A DNA stretch of 37,254 bases from DATCRE01 sp964235605 (GTDB lineage Bacteria; Bacteroidota; Bacteroidia; Cytophagales; Cyclobacteriaceae), in NCBI GenBank assembly GCA_964235605.1, contig CAXSCR010000045.1:1-37254 (forward strand). The letters are read 5' to 3'. This document shows, piece after piece, positions 1 through 8,513 of this stretch. Position 1 is the stretch's first letter; every line of letters begins with the position of its first letter. The notes beneath the pieces were generated by a model. The model worked only from the letters and a program-made list of their open reading frames with translations, made no database searches and had not been told where the DNA came from. The position numbers and the translations under genes were made by a program.

Positions 1-115
1 TACTAGTTACTAGCCTCTAGCTGCTAGCTGTTCGGTTAAAGGGGCACGTTAGTACGTTAGTAGTGTTGTTATGATGTGACGTTTTATTTATTTTATTGCG
101 TTGGCTAATATTTTT

Positions 116-358
116 CTAGACTAGGCCGGCGGCGTATAGGTTGAATTCTAGGGGGCTTGATTCTTGGAAGCCATCGGCTTTTAGGTCGTCAAATATTTCT
201 TCATCAAATTCTAGTTCACGTAGCTCGGGTGGTCCATCAACGTTAATTGTAATTTCAGATCCGAAAAAAGTTATTGGATTTACTTTTACAAGTATTTTGA
301 AGTTTTCATCTTGTTTTCTGAAATATTGATGTACAATGTTGCTGTCTTTTTTTGCCAT
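116..358 (-). CDS. Small acidic conserved-type hypothetical protein (80 aa)
   Basis: I do not recognise a named family. The 80-residue product is acidic, with a run of Glu/Asp in its second half (ELEFDEEIFDDL), and has no membrane segment, signal peptide or cysteine. It looks like a small cytosolic protein. The ATG at 358 is preceded by an A-rich stretch without a Shine-Dalgarno sequence, as is usual in Bacteroidota. Its start codon lies only 14 bp from the divergent start of the acetyltransferase gene, so promoter elements for one or both genes must lie inside the neighbouring coding sequence. The overlapping plus-strand ORF is Ser-rich and low in complexity, so I prefer the minus strand. 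Function unknown. Confidence 0.6.
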   Translation of the reverse strand: MAKKDSNIVHQYFRKQDENFKILVKVNPITFFGSEITINVDGPPELRELEFDEEIFDDLKADGFQESSPLEFNLYAAGLV

Positions 359-372
359 GACTACTTTTAATT

Positions 373-912
373 ATGCTGCACTTGGTTCTTCCTGAAATTA
401 TCCATACAGACCGTCTACTAATTCAGCAGTTAAGATACGAAGATGCAGAAGAAATATTTTATGTTTATGCTAGTAAGCCTGAAGCTACAAAATATGTGTC
501 TTGGCCAACCCATCAATCGGTGAAAGATACGCGTATCTTTTTAGAGGATGCTATAAAATCATGGCGAGAAGGTTCAGCGTACTCGTTTAGTATAAGGCTA
601 AAAGCGACCGGTTTATTAATTGGTTCTTTCGGCATTGTAAACGATCATGGCAAGAACTCGTTTGGATATGTATTCGGTCCTAATCATTGGTCGCAGGGCT
701 ATGCAACTGAGGCCTGCTCAGCTATAATGGAAAAACTAAAGCTGAATAAAGGCATATTCCGGATATGGACGTTGGTAGATACCGATAACATTGCTTCATC
801 TCGCGTACTGCTTAAATGTGGATTTATCGAGGAGGCTCGGCTTTATAAATGGCATCGTTTCGTAAATCAAGATAATCAACCAAAAGACTGCTTTTTTTAT
901 AGGTTGCCATAA
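373..912 (+). CDS. GNAT-family N-acetyltransferase (RimJ/RimL-like)
   Basis: This is predicted to transfer an acetyl group from acetyl-CoA to an amine; the acceptor cannot be read from the sequence. The 179 residues cover a complete GNAT fold. The start HTDRLLIQQLRYEDAEEIF is typical of the RimJ/RimL branch. Motif A with the acetyl-CoA pyrophosphate loop is at about 98-112 (NHWSQGYATEA, with Q108-G109-Y110-A111). Motif B is DTDNIASSRVLLKCGF at about 136-151, with N139 and S143 placed as in the family. Length is normal. The ATG at 373 is the only plausible start, 14 bp from the divergent neighbour. Members of this branch act on ribosomal protein N-termini or on small molecules and antibiotics; I cannot tell which applies here. 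Confidence 0.88.
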   Translation: MLHLVLPEIIHTDRLLIQQLRYEDAEEIFYVYASKPEATKYVSWPTHQSVKDTRIFLEDAIKSWREGSAYSFSIRLKATGLLIGSFGIVNDHGKNSFGYVFGPNHWSQGYATEACSAIMEKLKLNKGIFRIWTLVDTDNIASSRVLLKCGFIEEARLYKWHRFVNQDNQPKDCFFYRLP

Positions 913-1168
913 TTTTCCAAGTCATTTTCAGAGGCAGTCATATTACTAGCTATTCCTCTGCAGCTTTTACTACTGATATATAGTGTGATCAAGATTATGA
1001 TATACGTAGACCTTAGGCAGCTTTGTTAGAAACTCCATAGCAAATTCTTTTGATTTAGTATTATGTCTGTTATGGCATAGATTTTTAAACATAAACATAT
1101 AAAAGTTGGTCTACATCCCAAATGATTTTACCTTGTTAAAGTCGGTCCAATATTTCAGGTGTATTTTT

Positions 1169-2281
1169 ATGCTAAGGTGTTTTATAATCTTTTTTACTTC
1201 ATTTCTCATAACTGTTAATACATGCTTCTGCCAAGTAGATTCTAGTGCTATCCATACTGTTTTTTTAATCGGAGATGCTGGCGAAATTTCAATAGATCAA
1301 GTTGCTTATAAAGATACACTGCTTTATGAGTTAGCCCATAGCGCTACATCAACCTCGGTTATTTTTCTTGGAGACAACATCTACCCTAATGGTATGTTAC
1401 CCAAAACAGATTTAAACCGTAATAAAGCAGAGTCAATTCTTGCTTCACAGATTAAATTAATTGAAAATAGAGTAAATCAAAGTAATATCTATTTTTTACC
1501 TGGCAACCATGATTGGGCGCAAGGAAAGAAAAATGGACTCCAGCACATTCTACTACAACAACAATGGTTTGATTCGTTAAATGATTCTAGGATTATGATG
1601 CTTCCACGCAATGGTTGCCCCGGGCCCGTAGAGGTTTCATTATCTAACAATATCACTTTGGTAATATTAGATACCCAATGGCAGTTGCATAAATGGGATA
1701 AGCCAGAAGGGAAATATAGTACCTGCCAAGCTAGAACCTTTGATGAAACGATCTCACAACTTCAAACAATATTACAGCGTAACAAACACAAACGCGTAAT
1801 TGTGGCTGCACATCATCCTGTTATGACTTATGGAGAACATGGTGGTGTATATTTATTAAAACAACACATTTTCCCATTAACAGATTTAAACCCGAAGCTT
1901 TATATACCCTTACCTGTTATTGGATCTATTTACGTGCTCTATAGAAAATTATATGGCCATAGGCAAGATATTGCAAATTCTAAATATAAGTCACTGAGAC
2001 GTTCATTAATGAAAGTTTTAGAGCAATACCCAGGTATTATATATGCCAGTGGTCACGATCATTCATTGCAATATATTTTTAAAGATAAGGTACACTATAT
2101 TGTTAGTGGCGCTGGTGTTAAGACCTCCGTTGTAAGAAAAAAAGGTTATTCAAAATTTGCAGCTGCCAAACGTGGCTTTGTAAAACTTTCCTACAACAAG
2201 AATGGAGAAACAAGCATGGAATATTTTTCAACTGATATAAATAACAAGCCAATATCTTTACATAAGCAGATACTTAAGTGA
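1169..2281 (+). CDS. Secreted calcineurin-like metallophosphoesterase
   Basis: A predicted exported phosphoesterase using a two-metal centre. I start it at the ATG at 1169, not an upstream in-frame TTG at 1106, because the ATG puts a signal peptide (hydrophobic to about residue 20, then CFCQ) at the N-terminus; the protein is 370 aa. The metallophosphatase motifs are in order: GDAGE (D36), GDNIYPNG (D69, N70), PGNHDW (N113, H114, D115), AAHHPV (H215, H216) and SGHDHSLQY (H296, H298). Acid phosphatase-like substrates such as phosphomonoesters are possible, but the substrate is unknown. Many Bacteroidota relatives are, from memory, much longer with a C-terminal beta-barrel part; this one ends after the catalytic domain. 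Its stop codon lies 9 bp before a MITE-like element that would form its 3' untranslated region. Confidence 0.85.
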   Translation: MLRCFIIFFTSFLITVNTCFCQVDSSAIHTVFLIGDAGEISIDQVAYKDTLLYELAHSATSTSVIFLGDNIYPNGMLPKTDLNRNKAESILASQIKLIENRVNQSNIYFLPGNHDWAQGKKNGLQHILLQQQWFDSLNDSRIMMLPRNGCPGPVEVSLSNNITLVILDTQWQLHKWDKPEGKYSTCQARTFDETISQLQTILQRNKHKRVIVAAHHPVMTYGEHGGVYLLKQHIFPLTDLNPKLYIPLPVIGSIYVLYRKLYGHRQDIANSKYKSLRRSLMKVLEQYPGIIYASGHDHSLQYIFKDKVHYIVSGAGVKTSVVRKKGYSKFAAAKRGFVKLSYNKNGETSMEYFSTDINNKPISLHKQILK

Positions 2282-2290
2282 AAATGGTTA

Positions 2291-2629
2291 ATCCTACTTT
2301 GTCAAGTTACCAAATATTGGTATCGAAAAATTTGAGCACAAATCCAGCTTACGTTGTTCTGCAGCTAATCAAAATTGCCAAGAGGTAATGCATCAGAGCT
2401 GCGGTCCTGAGTTTAAGTATCCTATCCGCATGGCGGATAGGACGTTTGCTATTAAAAGTACGCGCAGGCTTGCTAAAAGCCTGCACGTACTTTTAATAGG
2501 TTCACTGCGGCACTGCATATGTAATCTGGCTAAATATCTATTGCCGCAGAAGGAGATGCTCTTGATTGGGCATTCTTGCAGATTCTAGTCAGTGAAGCCA
2601 TTGTAAACAGTTCCTTGACAAAGTAGGAT
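2291..2629. mobile_element. MITE-like non-autonomous element with 16-bp perfect terminal inverted repeats
   Basis: The stretch is bounded by atcctactttgtcaag (2291-2306) and its exact reverse complement (2614-2629). Both ends are flanked by the trinucleotide tta (2288-2290 and 2630-2632), consistent with a 3-bp target duplication. The interior has no credible gene but holds three further palindromes: 2421-2429/2433-2441 (9 bp, perfect), 2449-2471/2477-2499 (23 bp, one mismatch) and 2505-2512/2542-2549 (8 bp). At 339 bp with no transposase it fits a miniature inverted-repeat transposable element, or the eroded ends of an insertion sequence. One frame reads open at about 2534-2627 and ends with a stop inside the right terminal repeat; this could be a transposase remnant or chance. 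I do not recognise the parent IS family. Confidence 0.65.
2421..2499. repeat. Paired palindromes inside the MITE-like element
   Basis: Two hairpins sit seven bases apart. The first has arms cctatccgc and gcggatagg with a 3-nt loop. The second has 23-bp arms (2449-2471 and 2477-2499) with a 5-nt loop and a single mismatch, which becomes a G-U pair in RNA from the minus strand. The DNA could extrude as a cruciform or fold as RNA in either direction. There is no clean T-tract, so I do not call it a terminator. Confidence 0.8.
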
Positions 2630-2811
2630 TTAAAGCTATCAAGTAAAAAATTCACCTATTACACTGAAACATACACAAGCATTTTAACCAAAGTATTTTG
2701 TTAACGTTTCATACCGTAACATGAATTATGTAAACCTTAATTCTTAATAATTGGTTAAGTATAACGTTGAAATTATTAAATTACAAAACGGTAAAACGAT
2801 AGTCTTGATCT

Positions 2812-4260
2812 ATGGATGATTTCAGAAAACTAACAACACAAGAGAAAGCACTTCGTATCAATTTAAGTCGCGCTATATATGGATCTTTTGCAGAGATCGG
2901 CGCAGGACAAGAGGTGGCCGCTAATTTTTTTAAAGTAGGTGGCGCTTCAGGCACTGTCGCTAAAACCATGTCAGCATATGATATGAAGTTCAGTGATGCC
3001 ATCTATGGTTATTGCGAACGCTATGTTTGTGAAGATCGCCTCATGCGCATGCTTGATCATGAATATAAATTATTGCCTGAACGGCTACCACATCGCATTG
3101 CCACAACTCGCTTTTTTGCATTTGCCGATACCGTTGAAGTCTTAAATTTTGAGCGCACTAACCAAGGAAATGGATGGATAGGTTTGCGGTTTCAACTTAA
3201 GCCTGGTGGCGAGCCTAATGATTGTATAATACACGTAAAACTGCATGATAATGACCCTTTGCAACAGCAATACGCTTTGGGTATGGTAGGTGTTAATATG
3301 CTCTACTCTTGTATGTTCATTAGCGATCCGGAAGAAATATTAATGTCGCTCATGGATGGTTTGACAAGCAGGAGAATGGAGATTGATATGTTCCAGTTGT
3401 CAGGTCCTGATTTCCATCACGTCGATAATCGTTTAATGGCTTTGAAGCTTGTAAAAAATGGTTTGACAAAGGCGGCGATGTTTGGTGCAGATGGTAAAGT
3501 AATGCAACCATCCGATGAATTGTATAAGAAAAACGTGCTCGTGCTCCGGGGAAGGTTTCGTCCGGTTACGCATGTAAATGTAGATATGATGCTTACTTCG
3601 CGCCGGCACTTTAAGCTTGAAGCGGATGTAGACCGGTCAAAAATAATGGTGCTTACCGAGTTAACGCTCAATGATTTGAGTTCAGATGGAAATATAGATG
3701 AAAAGGATTTTCTTCATCGCGCCGACACCATTTGTTCACTTGGACAAAATGTATTGATCTCCAATTACTTTGAATATTATCGCTTAGTAGATTACTTATC
3801 GAAAATTACCAAAGGCAAAAAGATAGGGATCATTATGGGAATCTATGCCCTTCAAAAAGTCTTTGATGAAAAAACGTATGATAACACGCGAGGTGGAATT
3901 CTTGAATGTTTCGCTTCTTTATTTGGATCGAATGTAAAACTTTACATATACCCAGCGTGGGCTAAAGATTCAAAAGAATTGTTTACGCTAAAAGATTTTG
4001 AAGCCCAATTGCCAGACAATTTGAAGCACCTATTTCGCTATTTAATGGATAATAACAAGCTGGAAGATATTGGTGATGCGAATGTTAAAAACTTGCACAT
4101 TATTTCAGATAATGTATTGTCGATGATCAGAAAAGGAGAACCCGGGTGGGAGAAATTTGTACCGCATAAAGTTGAAGAAGCCATTAAAGATCAAGGGCTG
4201 TTTGACTATCCCCACACCAATGAAAACAATCATAACGCGCCTGTATCAGGTGCGGCGTAA
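2812..4260 (+). CDS. Conserved protein of unknown function (482 aa)
   Basis: A soluble protein starting MDDFRKLTTQEKALRI, without signal peptide or membrane segments. From memory this resembles a widely conserved family that carries inconsistent database names (for example nicotinate-nucleotide adenylyltransferase or even TonB-dependent receptor). I see no HxGH nucleotidyltransferase motif and no outer-membrane barrel, so neither name is supported. Visible landmarks are a Gly/Ala-rich N-terminal stretch (SFAEIGAGQEVAANFFKVGGASG, written here only as a location, about 25-47), CERYVCE at about 68-74, and a C-terminal half with alternating helix/strand character (KIGIIMGIYALQKVFDE, then a region rich in aromatic residues). 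It converges on the arginase-family gene with only 3 bp between the stop codons and stands alone on its strand. I do not assign a function. Confidence 0.85.
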   Translation: MDDFRKLTTQEKALRINLSRAIYGSFAEIGAGQEVAANFFKVGGASGTVAKTMSAYDMKFSDAIYGYCERYVCEDRLMRMLDHEYKLLPERLPHRIATTRFFAFADTVEVLNFERTNQGNGWIGLRFQLKPGGEPNDCIIHVKLHDNDPLQQQYALGMVGVNMLYSCMFISDPEEILMSLMDGLTSRRMEIDMFQLSGPDFHHVDNRLMALKLVKNGLTKAAMFGADGKVMQPSDELYKKNVLVLRGRFRPVTHVNVDMMLTSRRHFKLEADVDRSKIMVLTELTLNDLSSDGNIDEKDFLHRADTICSLGQNVLISNYFEYYRLVDYLSKITKGKKIGIIMGIYALQKVFDEKTYDNTRGGILECFASLFGSNVKLYIYPAWAKDSKELFTLKDFEAQLPDNLKHLFRYLMDNNKLEDIGDANVKNLHIISDNVLSMIRKGEPGWEKFVPHKVEEAIKDQGLFDYPHTNENNHNAPVSGAA

Positions 4261-4263
4261 AAA

Positions 4264-5322
4264 TTAGTTTTTTGTTACTTTAAGTTTTCCGCGAGATACG
4301 GCCATCCAATTACATAATTGGTAGAGTAACCTGGCGCCTACGTTAGCATCCCAATCATCTTTACCGGGTGCTACCTCATTCAGATCAAACCCAATAATCC
4401 TCTTGCCGGCTTTTACGAGCTTTCGAATCAGGTGTATGGCTTGTTCAAACTCAAAACCGCCAGGTACAGGTGTACCCGTATTGGGGCAGAGCTTAGGATC
4501 TAGCCCGTCAATGTCAAAGCTTATATACACATGTTGTGGTAATTCCTTTATAACCTGATCACAGATATTATCCCAGGTTTTGCCATCATAAAGTGATGCT
4601 TTGATATCCTGATCAAAAAATGTTTTCACTCGGCCTTCTGACCGCTCAATGAGATGAAGTTCTTCGTCGCAATAGTCTCTAATTCCGATTTGAACCAGCC
4701 GCTGTACAGCGGGAATTTTCAAAGCATTGTACATAATTGACGCATGTGAATAAGTAAACCCTTCATACGCCTTTCGTAAATCGGCATGTGCATCAAATTG
4801 CAAGATTCCAAAAGTATCGTGATAATCGGCCAGCGCCCTAATAAACCCAAGCGGACAGCTATGATCGCCTCCCAGTAGGGCAACCATTTTCCCTTCTTTA
4901 ATTAATTTTTGAGTTGTTGACTTAACATAGATATTTAGATTTTCGCAATCGTCATTGATTTTTATAAGTATCGGGTCATCGACTGCAATTTTTTTTCCGC
5001 TTTCTAATGTCGTAATGTGTTTTAAAGAAAGCTGTCGAAGTCTTGTGCTTTCCGCAAAAAGTGGAAGTGGCACGGGTAACATGGAGATACCCAGCTTCCA
5101 GGCATCACCTACATCCTTCATGGCGAGATCAACCTGTGAAGATGCTTTTAATATGGCTTCTGGCGCTTTTGCAGTGCCTGTGTGATAGGACACCGTAACC
5201 TCCCAGGGAATGGGCACAATAATAAGCTCAGCATCTTCTGGAGAGAAGGGTAAGCCAAATAGATTGCCATTGACACCTGCACCATTTGCATCAAAAGCAT
5301 GAATGATTTTTTCTCTCGACAT
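4264..5322 (-). CDS. Arginase/agmatinase/formimidoylglutamase-family ureohydrolase
   Basis: A binuclear manganese hydrolase that cleaves a guanidino- or formimino-type C-N bond. All metal-ligand motifs are present: GGDHS (H154), QFDAHADLR (D177, H179, D181) and SFDIDGLDP (D270, D272). The 352 residues include an insertion of about 30-40 residues before GGDHS that is longer than in compact agmatinases. Bacteroidota relatives are often annotated formimidoylglutamase or agmatinase. No other histidine-utilisation (hut) or polyamine gene is nearby, so the substrate is open. It lies 17 bp downstream of the SixA-like gene on the same strand, probably as an operon, and converges with the preceding plus-strand gene. 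Confidence 0.88.
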   Translation of the reverse strand: MSREKIIHAFDANGAGVNGNLFGLPFSPEDAELIIVPIPWEVTVSYHTGTAKAPEAILKASSQVDLAMKDVGDAWKLGISMLPVPLPLFAESTRLRQLSLKHITTLESGKKIAVDDPILIKINDDCENLNIYVKSTTQKLIKEGKMVALLGGDHSCPLGFIRALADYHDTFGILQFDAHADLRKAYEGFTYSHASIMYNALKIPAVQRLVQIGIRDYCDEELHLIERSEGRVKTFFDQDIKASLYDGKTWDNICDQVIKELPQHVYISFDIDGLDPKLCPNTGTPVPGGFEFEQAIHLIRKLVKAGKRIIGFDLNEVAPGKDDWDANVGARLLYQLCNWMAVSRGKLKVTKN

Positions 5323-5339
5323 TAAACCGTAATGCTTAC

Positions 5340-5843
5340 TTAATTGAAATACAACATTTCTGGATAAATATAGCTATCTAGCTCACCCGTACCTTGGTCT
5401 ACCTCTTTCCAGGAATTGAGTTTAAACTTAATAATGACGAGGCCGGCAGGGTACATATCGCCAATTTCAGATTTCGTGAGATACTCAGCTAAATATGAAA
5501 TAACGGGATTGTGGCCAACGCACATTATGTTTTGGACATCATCATCAAATTTGCCTATTTCTTCAAGAAAAGTGCGTGTTGAAGATTCGTACAACTCTTC
5601 ATTCTCAATAATCTTATCGAGATCAAATTTTAAATTGTCGGCCAGGTACCTTGCGGTCGTTTTTGCCCGCTCCGCAGCACTTGTGATGATAATATCGATG
5701 GGCAAATTATGTTTTTGTATATAGCTGCCAATCAGCATAACATCTTTAATTCCCATGGTGGTTAAATCCCGGTCTTTATCAGTGTGACCAACCTGTTTTT
5801 CAGCACTTTGGGCGTGGCGGAGCAAGTATAGGGTTCGTGGCAT
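5340..5843 (-). CDS. sixA: SixA-like phosphohistidine phosphatase (histidine phosphatase superfamily)
   Basis: A small (167 aa) cytosolic phosphatase of the phosphoglycerate mutase-like superfamily. The catalytic RHG-type motif is LLRHAQSA at the N-terminus (R9, H10), with RAKTTARYLA (about 59-68) holding a phosphate-binding Arg and CVGHNP (H111) the second catalytic histidine. Length and compact architecture match SixA, which in Escherichia coli removes phosphate from histidine phosphotransfer proteins. In Bacteroidota the in vivo substrate is not established, and such proteins may also act on small phosphoesters. First gene of a probable two-gene unit with the ureohydrolase; its start is 114 bp from the divergent topA start. 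Confidence 0.85.
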   Translation of the reverse strand: MPRTLYLLRHAQSAEKQVGHTDKDRDLTTMGIKDVMLIGSYIQKHNLPIDIIITSAAERAKTTARYLADNLKFDLDKIIENEELYESSTRTFLEEIGKFDDDVQNIMCVGHNPVISYLAEYLTKSEIGDMYPAGLVIIKFKLNSWKEVDQGTGELDSYIYPEMLYFN

Positions 5844-5957
5844 AAAGTAGTTATTAATTAGTCATTAAAGCGTGACATTAAAGACCAATATTAACGACTG
5901 GAATTTGATTTTTTAAAAAAATCATGATATTTGAACCGCTTGACCTAACAAAAACAC

Positions 5958-8438
5958 ATGTCAAAAAATTTAGTAATCGTAGAATCACCCGCAAAAGCGA
6001 AGACCATTGAGGGATATTTGGGTAAGGATTTTAAAGTGACTTCGAGTATGGGCCACATCCGAGATTTACCCAAAGGAAGTGGTGCAATAGATATTGAAAA
6101 CGGGTACGAACCTACTTACGAAGTGAGTCCGGAGAAGAAGGATATCATCTCAAAACTTAAAAAACTAGCTGGAGATGCCGAGATGGTGTATCTGGCATCC
6201 GATGAAGACCGTGAGGGAGAAGCAATTTCATGGCATTTAAAAGAAGTGCTTGATTTGACTGACGCAAAAACGCGAAGAATTGTTTTTACAGAAATTACCA
6301 AGAAAGCCATCCTTAATGCCATTGAAAAACCGAGGGGCATCGATATTGACTTAGTAAATGCCCAACAGGCCAGGCGTGTTTTAGACCGTTTGGTGGGGTA
6401 TGAACTTTCTCCGATACTTTGGAAAAAGATAGCCACAGGTTTATCTGCCGGGCGTGTTCAATCTGTAGCCGTGCGCCTTGTGGTTGAGCGTGAACGTGAG
6501 ATCAGTGATTTCAAAGTAAAATCATCTTATAAAATAAACGCCCTATTTGATCTTGGCAAAGGCAAGCAATTAGTGGCTGAATTGCCCGAGAAATTTAGTA
6601 AGGAAGAAGATGCAGTTGCGTTTCTTGAATCCTGCAAAGGCGCGAAGTTTTCCATTAAGGATTTACAAACCAAACCCTCGAAACGCTCACCCGCGCCACC
6701 ATTTACCACATCAACGTTACAGCAGGAAGCCTCACGTAAACTTGGATTCTCTGTAATTCAGACCATGGCGGTAGCTCAAAAATTATATGAAGCTGGTAAG
6801 ATCAGCTATATGCGTACTGATTCTGTCAATCTTTCTGAAGAGGCTTCATCCGCGGCGGCGAAACAAATACAATCCGCTTTTGGAAAAGAGTTTCACCAAG
6901 CTAGGCAGTATAAAACCAAGTCCAACAGTGCGCAGGAAGCCCATGAGGCCATTAGGCCGACTGACTTTGGTGTTATGGACCCAGGAATGGATAGAAATGG
7001 TCTTAGGCTGTATGAGTTAATCTGGAAGCGTGCTATCGCGTCACAGATGGCAGATGCTGAATTAGAAAAAACAACAGCCACTATAGATATCTCCACAAAC
7101 CCCAAATTGTTGATAGCATCTGGTGAGGTTATCAAGTTTGAAGGATTCTTAAAAGTATATATGGAGTCTGGCGATGACGAAGACGAGGAGGAGAATAGCA
7201 AAGTGCTTCCCCCACTCAGTATCGGTCAAGATTTGAAATTGGAAGAGCTATTGGCCAAACAAATCTTTTCACGCCATTCGCCGCGTTACACAGAAGCAAG
7301 TCTTGTAAAGAAATTGGAAGAATTGGGCATTGGCCGTCCGTCTACATACGCACCAACAATTACCACCGTGCAAAAACGCGGTTATGTTGTCAAAGAAATT
7401 CGTGAAGGTGTAGAACGTAAATACAATGTGTTTTCTTTAAAAGATAATAAGATTGAAAAACACGTAGAGTCAGAAATTACGGGAGCCGAGAAAAATAAGC
7501 TTTTCCCTACCAATGTTGCCATGGTGGTGAATGATTTTCTAGTCGATCACTTTCCAGATATAACCGATTTCTCATTTACATCAGCGATAGAACAAGAATT
7601 TGATGAGATCGCTAATGGAAAATTAGAATGGCGCACCATGATTGATAATTTTTATAAACCGTTTCATGGTAAAGTTTCAGAGACAGAGAAAGTAGAGCGA
7701 TCTTCCGTAGGTAAAAGTCGCGAGCTTGGTATAGATACTAAAACTGGTAAGAAGATATATGTTAAGCTTGGCAAGTTCGGTGCTTATGTGCAGATAGGTG
7801 AAAATCCCGATGATAGTGGTGGTGAAAAACCCAAATTCGCAAGTTTGCGTCCTGGGCAATTCATTGAAAACATTACCATGGATCATGCCATTGAACTTTT
7901 CAAAATGCCACGCGATCTTGGGTTATTTGAAGAAAAATCGGTAGTAGTTAACATCGGGCGTTTTGGACCGTATGTTTTACACGATAAAAAGTTTGTATCG
8001 ATCCCAAAACCTGAGGACCCGTACACCATCACTGATTTACGCGCTGTAGAATTAATTGAACTTAAGCGTCATTCAGATGCCAACAAACTGATAAAAGCAT
8101 TCGCTGAAAACGATGAGATACAGATACTCAATGGACGTTTCGGTCCATACATCAAAGCTGGGAAGAAAAATGTAAAGATCCCGAAAGGGAAGGAGCCTGC
8201 AGAGTTAACACTTGCAGAATGTGTAACCTTGGCTGCCAATGCGCCTGAGAAAAAAGGCAGATTTGGAAGGTTCGCTAAAAAGGAAGCACCCGCCAAAGAA
8301 GCACCATCAGCAAAAGCGCCTGCTAAGAAGGTAGCGGCTAAAAAAGTTGCAGCTAAAAAAACACCAGCTAAGAAAACTGCGGTCAAGAAAACATCCGCAA
8401 AGAAAACGGCGAAGAAGGCTGCTAAAAAGAAGAAATAA
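5958..8438 (+). CDS. topA: DNA topoisomerase I (type IA) with Lys/Ala-rich tail
   Basis: Relaxes negatively supercoiled DNA through a transient 5'-phosphotyrosine link. The TOPRIM domain opens the protein (VESPAKAKTIEGYLG; acidic DEDREGEAISWH). The catalytic tyrosine is Y284 in GKISYMRTDS, with ATGLSAGRVQSVAVR and GIGRPSTYAPTI as supporting family motifs. The C-terminal part lacks the four-cysteine zinc ribbons of E. coli TopA and instead has repeated GxFGxYV/I units (about 595-760: KLGKFGAYVQIG, IGRFGPYVLHD, LNGRFGPYIKAG), as in Bacteroidota and actinobacterial enzymes. The last ~60 residues are a basic KKxAAKK tail resembling the histone H1-like protein at 19739. The 826-aa length is normal. 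ATG at 5958. Confidence 0.97.
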   Translation: MSKNLVIVESPAKAKTIEGYLGKDFKVTSSMGHIRDLPKGSGAIDIENGYEPTYEVSPEKKDIISKLKKLAGDAEMVYLASDEDREGEAISWHLKEVLDLTDAKTRRIVFTEITKKAILNAIEKPRGIDIDLVNAQQARRVLDRLVGYELSPILWKKIATGLSAGRVQSVAVRLVVEREREISDFKVKSSYKINALFDLGKGKQLVAELPEKFSKEEDAVAFLESCKGAKFSIKDLQTKPSKRSPAPPFTTSTLQQEASRKLGFSVIQTMAVAQKLYEAGKISYMRTDSVNLSEEASSAAAKQIQSAFGKEFHQARQYKTKSNSAQEAHEAIRPTDFGVMDPGMDRNGLRLYELIWKRAIASQMADAELEKTTATIDISTNPKLLIASGEVIKFEGFLKVYMESGDDEDEEENSKVLPPLSIGQDLKLEELLAKQIFSRHSPRYTEASLVKKLEELGIGRPSTYAPTITTVQKRGYVVKEIREGVERKYNVFSLKDNKIEKHVESEITGAEKNKLFPTNVAMVVNDFLVDHFPDITDFSFTSAIEQEFDEIANGKLEWRTMIDNFYKPFHGKVSETEKVERSSVGKSRELGIDTKTGKKIYVKLGKFGAYVQIGENPDDSGGEKPKFASLRPGQFIENITMDHAIELFKMPRDLGLFEEKSVVVNIGRFGPYVLHDKKFVSIPKPEDPYTITDLRAVELIELKRHSDANKLIKAFAENDEIQILNGRFGPYIKAGKKNVKIPKGKEPAELTLAECVTLAANAPEKKGRFGRFAKKEAPAKEAPSAKAPAKKVAAKKVAAKKTPAKKTAVKKTSAKKTAKKAAKKKK

Positions 8439-8513
8439 ATTGTAAAATTAAGGGCTGCAAATGTCATTCTACTAATCGTTTTAGAATGGCTTTAGGCTTC
8501 ATCAATCTGCGTT

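Noticed and set aside
2388..2588. Plus-strand 66-codon ORF
   Set aside because: It lies inside the MITE-like element and spans its palindromes; composition is not protein-like and no start signal is seen.
2812..4260. Nicotinate-nucleotide adenylyltransferase or TonB receptor as the name of this gene
   Set aside because: No nucleotidyltransferase HxGH/SxTxxR motifs, no signal peptide or barrel strands; I left it unnamed.
8069..8467. Minus-strand 132-codon ORF over the end of topA
   Set aside because: Antisense of the Lys/Ala-rich TopA tail, the same codon-mirror effect.
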